DNA of 57,947 bases from contig SIAA01000010.1 in assembly GCA_009692045.1 (NCBI GenBank), positions 1 to 57,947 of the forward strand, read 5' to 3'. Made by a program: the position numbers and the translations under genes. The notes under the pieces were generated by a model. That model had not been told where the DNA came from. It saw only the letters and a list, made by a program, of their open reading frames with translations, and made no database searches. This document shows, piece by piece, positions 54,631 through 57,947 of the stretch. This DNA is from Phycisphaerales bacterium. GTDB lineage: Bacteria; Planctomycetota; Phycisphaerae; Phycisphaerales; SM1A02. The first letter of the stretch is position 1; the number at the start of each line of letters is the position of its first letter.

Positions 54631-55617
54631 GTGCTAACAACCTGCACACAACCATTTCGTGATCGTTCGCTTGGTGGAGCGGCGGTCGCATGCGCACTTC
54701 TGATTGGCATCCTGATTTGGGCCATGCTCGCCCCGGTGGCAGGAGCGGGTGGTACGGGTCGTGGAGGCATTGGTAGTGGCAGCGGCCCTGGGACTGGGGA
54801 TGGCGGCGGGACGGGAATATCGGGCGCAGGTCCCGGAGCCGGACTAAAAGGCACCGGCCCGGGGGCGGTACCTGATGGAGACACAGATGTACTTCGAGGA
54901 ACACCAGATGGCGTGGATCCCCAGAGTGATACTCAACCATTGAATGAACTGGCGGGAGCCACGGTGGTGATCCCGGAGTTTGGTTTCGATGTCGATGAAG
55001 TGCCGCCTCCAGTTACGCCTCCGACCACGGCTTCGACCGCGCCATTCGGAACCGATCCCAATGCCAAGACGCGCGAAGGAGTGAGTGGTGCTGCAGGCGG
55101 CGCTGAGTTCATGGGAGTTCGATCAAAGGGCCAGAAGTTCGTCTATGTATTTGACATCTCAGGAAGCATGGCCACAGACAACCGAATCATCCATGCACAG
55201 TTGGAGTTGCAGCGGTCGATTGACCGACTCGGTCCAGATACCGAGTTCTTCATCATTCTGTTTGAGTCAGGCGCGCACCCCATGCTCAACCCAACACTGG
55301 TGCGTGCCAATAAGGGCAACAAGGCCAAGTACATCGCCTGGGTCAAGGAGCAAGTTCCTCAGGGAGGCACGAGACCAGAAGCAGCAATGGCGCAAGCACT
55401 CGCCATGAAACCAGATGCGATTTTTCTTATGACTGATGGCGAGTTCGAGGATATCGCCGCTGTAGATGCGGCAATCAATAGTGGCAATTCCAGCCGCGAA
55501 GTGATGATTCACGCCGTGGCGTTTCATTCCCAAGATGGTGAAGCGCAGCTACAAGCAATCGCGGCGAAGAACAACGGTCAATACCGCTATGTTCCGCCGC
55601 CTAGTGCTGTGCCGTGA
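54631..55617 (+). CDS. Membrane-anchored von Willebrand A domain protein
   Basis: From the GTG at 54631 the protein has 328 residues; a longer frame from a TTG at 54538 would overlap the GTPase gene. One membrane helix is at about 15-37. A Gly-rich, then Pro/Thr-rich linker of about 120 residues follows. The vWA domain has a complete metal-ion-dependent adhesion site: DISGSM (175-180), the Thr in GGTRPE and the Asp in LMTDGEFED. No MoxR-type AAA gene is next to it. The domain would lie outside the cytoplasm, and the linker would give it reach. The divergent position suggests it belongs with the operon. Confidence 0.83.
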   Translation: MLTTCTQPFRDRSLGGAAVACALLIGILIWAMLAPVAGAGGTGRGGIGSGSGPGTGDGGGTGISGAGPGAGLKGTGPGAVPDGDTDVLRGTPDGVDPQSDTQPLNELAGATVVIPEFGFDVDEVPPPVTPPTTASTAPFGTDPNAKTREGVSGAAGGAEFMGVRSKGQKFVYVFDISGSMATDNRIIHAQLELQRSIDRLGPDTEFFIILFESGAHPMLNPTLVRANKGNKAKYIAWVKEQVPQGGTRPEAAMAQALAMKPDAIFLMTDGEFEDIAAVDAAINSGNSSREVMIHAVAFHSQDGEAQLQAIAAKNNGQYRYVPPPSAVP

Positions 55618-55629
55618 GTCTGGGCCGCG

Positions 55630-56295
55630 CTAGCTGCTCACGCCCTCAAGCGCCACAACCACCCGTGTCTCATCACTGACGGCGCCGTTGTCGGCTCCAT
55701 AACTCACGCCAAAGTCAGTGCGCTTGATGGTGAACATCGCCTCGAATCCTGCACGCTTCCCCATGGGGCCGTCAGCTTCTCCCAGCGCCTGCATCTTCAC
55801 AGTAACTCGCTTGGTAACTCCGCGAATGGTTAGGTCGCCGGTCACCTCAAACTGATCGTCTGCCAGCGCCTTGCTCGAAACAGACTTGAATGTCATGGTG
55901 GGAAACTCGACAACATTGAAGAAGTCGGGGCTCTTGAGATGACCATCGAGTTTGGGATTGTTCGAGTCAACGCTGTTGGTATCGATGGTCACATCGAGTT
56001 CAAGCGTGGCTCCTGCCTGGTAGTTCGCCGTTCCACTGATGTTGTTGAACATCCCCCAGAACCTGCCTGCGCCCAGGTGTCGTACGCCGAACATTGCCAT
56101 CGAGTGGACATCGTCGATTTTGTAGTTGGTGGAGGGTGTACTCGATGCAGCCGGAACAGCTGCGGACTGCCCGTTTGTGATTGCTGGGGATGACTGAGTT
56201 GCGATGACCGTGTCGCCACCGACCAAGTTCGCAGCGGTCGCCGACATGAGAACTAATGCCAGCGCCGATGATGAAACAGTTGTGAACGATGTCAT
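55630..56295 (-). CDS. YceI-family periplasmic protein
   Basis: A 221-residue exported protein. A signal peptide ends near residue 27, then an Ala/Ser/Thr linker leads to the YceI domain: YKIDDVHSMAMFGVRHLG, then DVTIDTNSVDSNNPKLDGHL, SPDFFNVVEFPTMTFKS and GDLTIRGVTKRVTV. YceI is a lipocalin-like barrel that binds isoprenoids or amphiphilic molecules. The gene is convergent with the vWA gene, with a 12-base gap. Confidence 0.92.
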   Translation of the reverse strand: MTSFTTVSSSALALVLMSATAANLVGGDTVIATQSSPAITNGQSAAVPAASSTPSTNYKIDDVHSMAMFGVRHLGAGRFWGMFNNISGTANYQAGATLELDVTIDTNSVDSNNPKLDGHLKSPDFFNVVEFPTMTFKSVSSKALADDQFEVTGDLTIRGVTKRVTVKMQALGEADGPMGKRAGFEAMFTIKRTDFGVSYGADNGAVSDETRVVVALEGVSS

Positions 56296-56634
56296 TGTTG
56301 CCTCTGTAGTTGGAACTGAAAATGGAGTCAGTCCACGGACTGACCGGATTGCTGCCGGATACCAAAGAAATCTTCAAGACCTACCAAAGCCATGCAGCGT
56401 AGCCAAACTCGTAACACTAGCTGAGCAGCGGCATGGTTCGGCCGATTGGCGATGCAGCCGCTGAGTGTTGGAAACCCCGCTGATTTGACACTCCTAAAAC
56501 GGGCTTCCTCGAAATGCGCTAGTCACCAGACAACTGCCTGATGGTGCCAGAACCGCTGGCAATCTAAATGGGGGGCTACATCCCCCGCCCCGTCCGCTCA
56601 GTTTCGCTCTATAGCAACTTAGAGGTGTTGCGTC
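56296..56634. other. Intergenic region after parB with two hairpins
   Basis: About 340 bases without a gene. TGCCAG-AACCG-CTGGCA (56545-56561) and a short GGGGG/CCCCC hairpin around 56571-56586 lie 50-90 bases beyond the parB stop on the minus strand. Neither is followed by a T run, so they are weak candidates for 3' end structures. The promoter of the YceI gene must lie at the left side of this stretch; I cannot place it. Confidence 0.45.
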
Positions 56635-57789
56635 CTATAACTCGTCTGCAGGAACGCCCATTAGGCCCAGCAACCCCTCGAACTGCTCATTGGAGTAGAA
56701 CTCCAGGGTGACGCTTCCAGTCCCTTGTTTGCGCCCCGACTTGATCGTGACCTTGGTTCCGATCTTTGCGCCAATCCGCCGCTCGAGATCAGCAAGGTGG
56801 GCGACTACTCCGAGGTGGCCATGCGGCAGGCGCTGGTTGGGGGACATTGACGATTGTAACCTTTGAACTTCTCTTTCAAGTTGGCGTACCGACCAAGACT
56901 CACTGACTGATTGCTCACCCACCTTTTTTCGAATGCTGGGGTTTGTGATCGCCAGTAGAGCCTTGGCGTGACCCTGAGAGAGGTTTCCGCTGCGAACGCA
57001 GCCTGCCGTCCATGGGTCGAGTTCACACAATCTAAGTAGGTTTGCGACCGACGCTCTGTCCAATCCGACTCGCCTTGCCACCTCCTGCTGGGTGAGGACA
57101 AACTCCGTTGCCAACCTTTTCATCCCCTCTGCTCTATCCATCGGGTTGAGATCTTCTCGCTGGATATTCTCGACTAGCGATCGGACAGCAGCGTCACGAT
57201 CATCGGCTGACTGAACGATGCAGGGGATCATGCCTCTTTTTAGCTCTTGAAATGCCCTAAACCGCCGTTCGCCCGCAATGATCTCGTAGCCAGAACCTAT
57301 CCGTCTTACTGTAATGGGCTGGATCAAACCGGTAGCCTCGATACTTGAGGCCAACCCCTTGATCCCCTCCTGGTCAAACTGTTTTCGAGGCTGGTTCCTG
57401 TTCGGCGTGATCTGAGATAAAGGAATGCTCAGGATCGAGCCTTGCGAAGTTGCAGGCTCATTGGTTTCTTGGATTGACGCCCCTAGATGCCGAGACTGCT
57501 CCTGACTGACCGCCTCAGGCCTTCCGCCATCTGACTTGGGGAGGTGGCTCATTGGAGCTCTACCTTTGGCTTCCACCACATCCAACTCACCTGGACCGAA
57601 GTCTGCCTTAGGGTGGTTTTTGTGCTGCGGTTTTTCAACTGCAACGTTGCTTGAAGCGCCCACAACTACTACCGACGGGCTGGCTCCTGCCGATTTCACA
57701 ATAGGAATCAGGCGACCCAATCCGCGACCGAGTCGCGCAACGGCGCCATGCTTGGGGGAGGACGATCCTTCGTTTCCATTGGCATCCAT
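56635..57789 (-). CDS. parB: Chromosome partitioning protein ParB
   Basis: CTP-dependent clamp that loads at parS and organises the origin region. From the ATG at 57787-57789, with GGAGA seven bases upstream, it has 384 residues; a TTG two codons earlier is less likely. The N-terminus has LGRGLGRLI. A long variable linker of about 90 residues follows. Then come the conserved SILSIPLSQITPNRNQPRK, the CTP-binding GERRFR, the segment NIQREDLNPMDRAEG and the DNA-binding helix-turn-helix TQQEVARRVGLDRASVANLL. The dimerisation region is at the C-terminus. A parS site lies 18 bases upstream. parA is expected beyond the window edge. Confidence 0.95.
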   Translation of the reverse strand: MDANGNEGSSSPKHGAVARLGRGLGRLIPIVKSAGASPSVVVVGASSNVAVEKPQHKNHPKADFGPGELDVVEAKGRAPMSHLPKSDGGRPEAVSQEQSRHLGASIQETNEPATSQGSILSIPLSQITPNRNQPRKQFDQEGIKGLASSIEATGLIQPITVRRIGSGYEIIAGERRFRAFQELKRGMIPCIVQSADDRDAAVRSLVENIQREDLNPMDRAEGMKRLATEFVLTQQEVARRVGLDRASVANLLRLCELDPWTAGCVRSGNLSQGHAKALLAITNPSIRKKVGEQSVSESWSVRQLEREVQRLQSSMSPNQRLPHGHLGVVAHLADLERRIGAKIGTKVTIKSGRKQGTGSVTLEFYSNEQFEGLLGLMGVPADEL

Positions 57790-57806
57790 GCTCAATCTCC
57801 ATGATT

Positions 57807-57822
57807 TGTTCCACGTGGAACA
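57807..57822. promoter_or_regulatory. parS site
   Basis: TGTTCCACGTGGAACA is a perfect 16-bp palindrome. It differs from the classic TGTTTCACGTGAAACA by one symmetric change in each arm. It lies between parB and its upstream region, so ParB may also control its own gene here. Confidence 0.9.
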
Positions 57823-57862
57823 TTGTCAGTTTTTCGAAGTGGAACACTGTCAGCTTTTCAAA
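57815..57862. repeat. Two tandem 24-bp repeats that begin in the parS half site
   Basis: Units at 57815-57838 and 57839-57862 match at 21 of 24 positions. Each begins GTGGAACA, a parS half site, continues with TGTCAG, and ends in TTTTC-A-A. The second unit therefore supplies an extra half site next to the full palindrome. The remaining 85 bases to the window edge hold no gene that I can see. Confidence 0.85.
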
Positions 57863-57947
57863 TCCGTGCCACTATAACACGGCCCAGATGGTCACATTCG
57901 GTTCAGTACACCTTTTCTGGTCATCCAGGTTGTGGTTGTCATGCTCT

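Noticed and set aside
54561-54884. N-terminal extension of the GTPase frame up to 54884
   Set aside because: The extra residues are Pro-rich and lie antisense to the linker and membrane helix of the vWA gene; no zinc-ribbon or GTPase sequence is there. The GTG at 54560 fits better.
54538-55617. MoxR-vWA chaperone system
   Set aside because: There is a vWA protein but no MoxR-type AAA ATPase in the window.

Overview
The window reads as chromosomal DNA of a planctomycete-like bacterium, probably of the class Phycisphaerae. This is inferred from content, not from a search. The signs are an EF-Tu with an unusual switch I, large exported proteins ending in dockerin-like tails, a prepilin-type protein with a C-terminal DGH motif, a DUF1080-fucosidase fusion, a signal peptidase with a very large insertion, and a GAP1/double-GTPase locus. 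Gene density is high and ATGA/GTGA start-stop overlaps are common. I see no insertion sequence, prophage, rRNA operon or CRISPR array.

Layout. 1-1.1 kb: tRNA-Thr and the 5' part of tuf, a pairing also found in E. coli (thrT-tufB). 1.1-2.0 kb: a pseudopilin-like protein. 2.1-7.4 kb (minus strand): a run GT2 - WcaF-like acetyltransferase - cysS - coaE - rho, joining glycan genes to housekeeping genes. 7.4-13.5 kb: a polysaccharide cluster with an SDR epimerase, polysaccharide deacetylase, formyltransferase, GT4 glycosyltransferase and the divergent GDP-L-fucose genes fcl and gmd. 13.6-15.2 kb: two small unknown genes and a lipoprotein with an internal duplication. 15.5-18.8 kb: two exported proteins with dockerin-like tails. 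18.9-22.8 kb: an unknown protein, a DUF1080-GH29 fucosidase and an SGNH hydrolase. 22.8-28.7 kb: a lone ABC ATPase, a DciA/DUF721 protein, mnmE, yidC and a metallophosphoesterase. 28.8-38.4 kb: lpd, an HTH-TPR regulator with a small Trp-rich exported protein, gmk, tmk, the YggS protein, gpmI, der and a RicT-like PSP1 protein. 38.5-43.2 kb: signal peptidase I, a large exported unknown and an EamA transporter.

The most interesting region is 43.2-55.6 kb. Eight minus-strand genes form one operon in which six of seven junctions overlap. In transcription order they are a zinc-ribbon P-loop GTPase, a GAP1-type protein carrying a membrane anchor and coiled coil, an exported protein, a 962-residue single-pass protein, a GYF_2-domain multipass protein, a MotA/TolQ/ExbB channel, and two paralogous single-pass proteins that each carry one Asp at the start of the membrane helix. 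A membrane-anchored von Willebrand A protein is divergent from the operon. I infer a GTPase-controlled, ion-driven envelope machine. It may be a conflict (defence-like) system or a transport or motility machine; the sequence does not say which.

The right end has a YceI protein, then parB with a perfect parS palindrome and two tandem 24-bp repeats upstream of it. With dciA, mnmE and yidC in the same window, this suggests the replication origin may be near. A second candidate for a new system is the HTH-TPR regulator followed 11 bp later by a small exported Trp-rich protein (30.3-31.9 kb), which resembles the layout of peptide-signalling (RRNPP) pairs.
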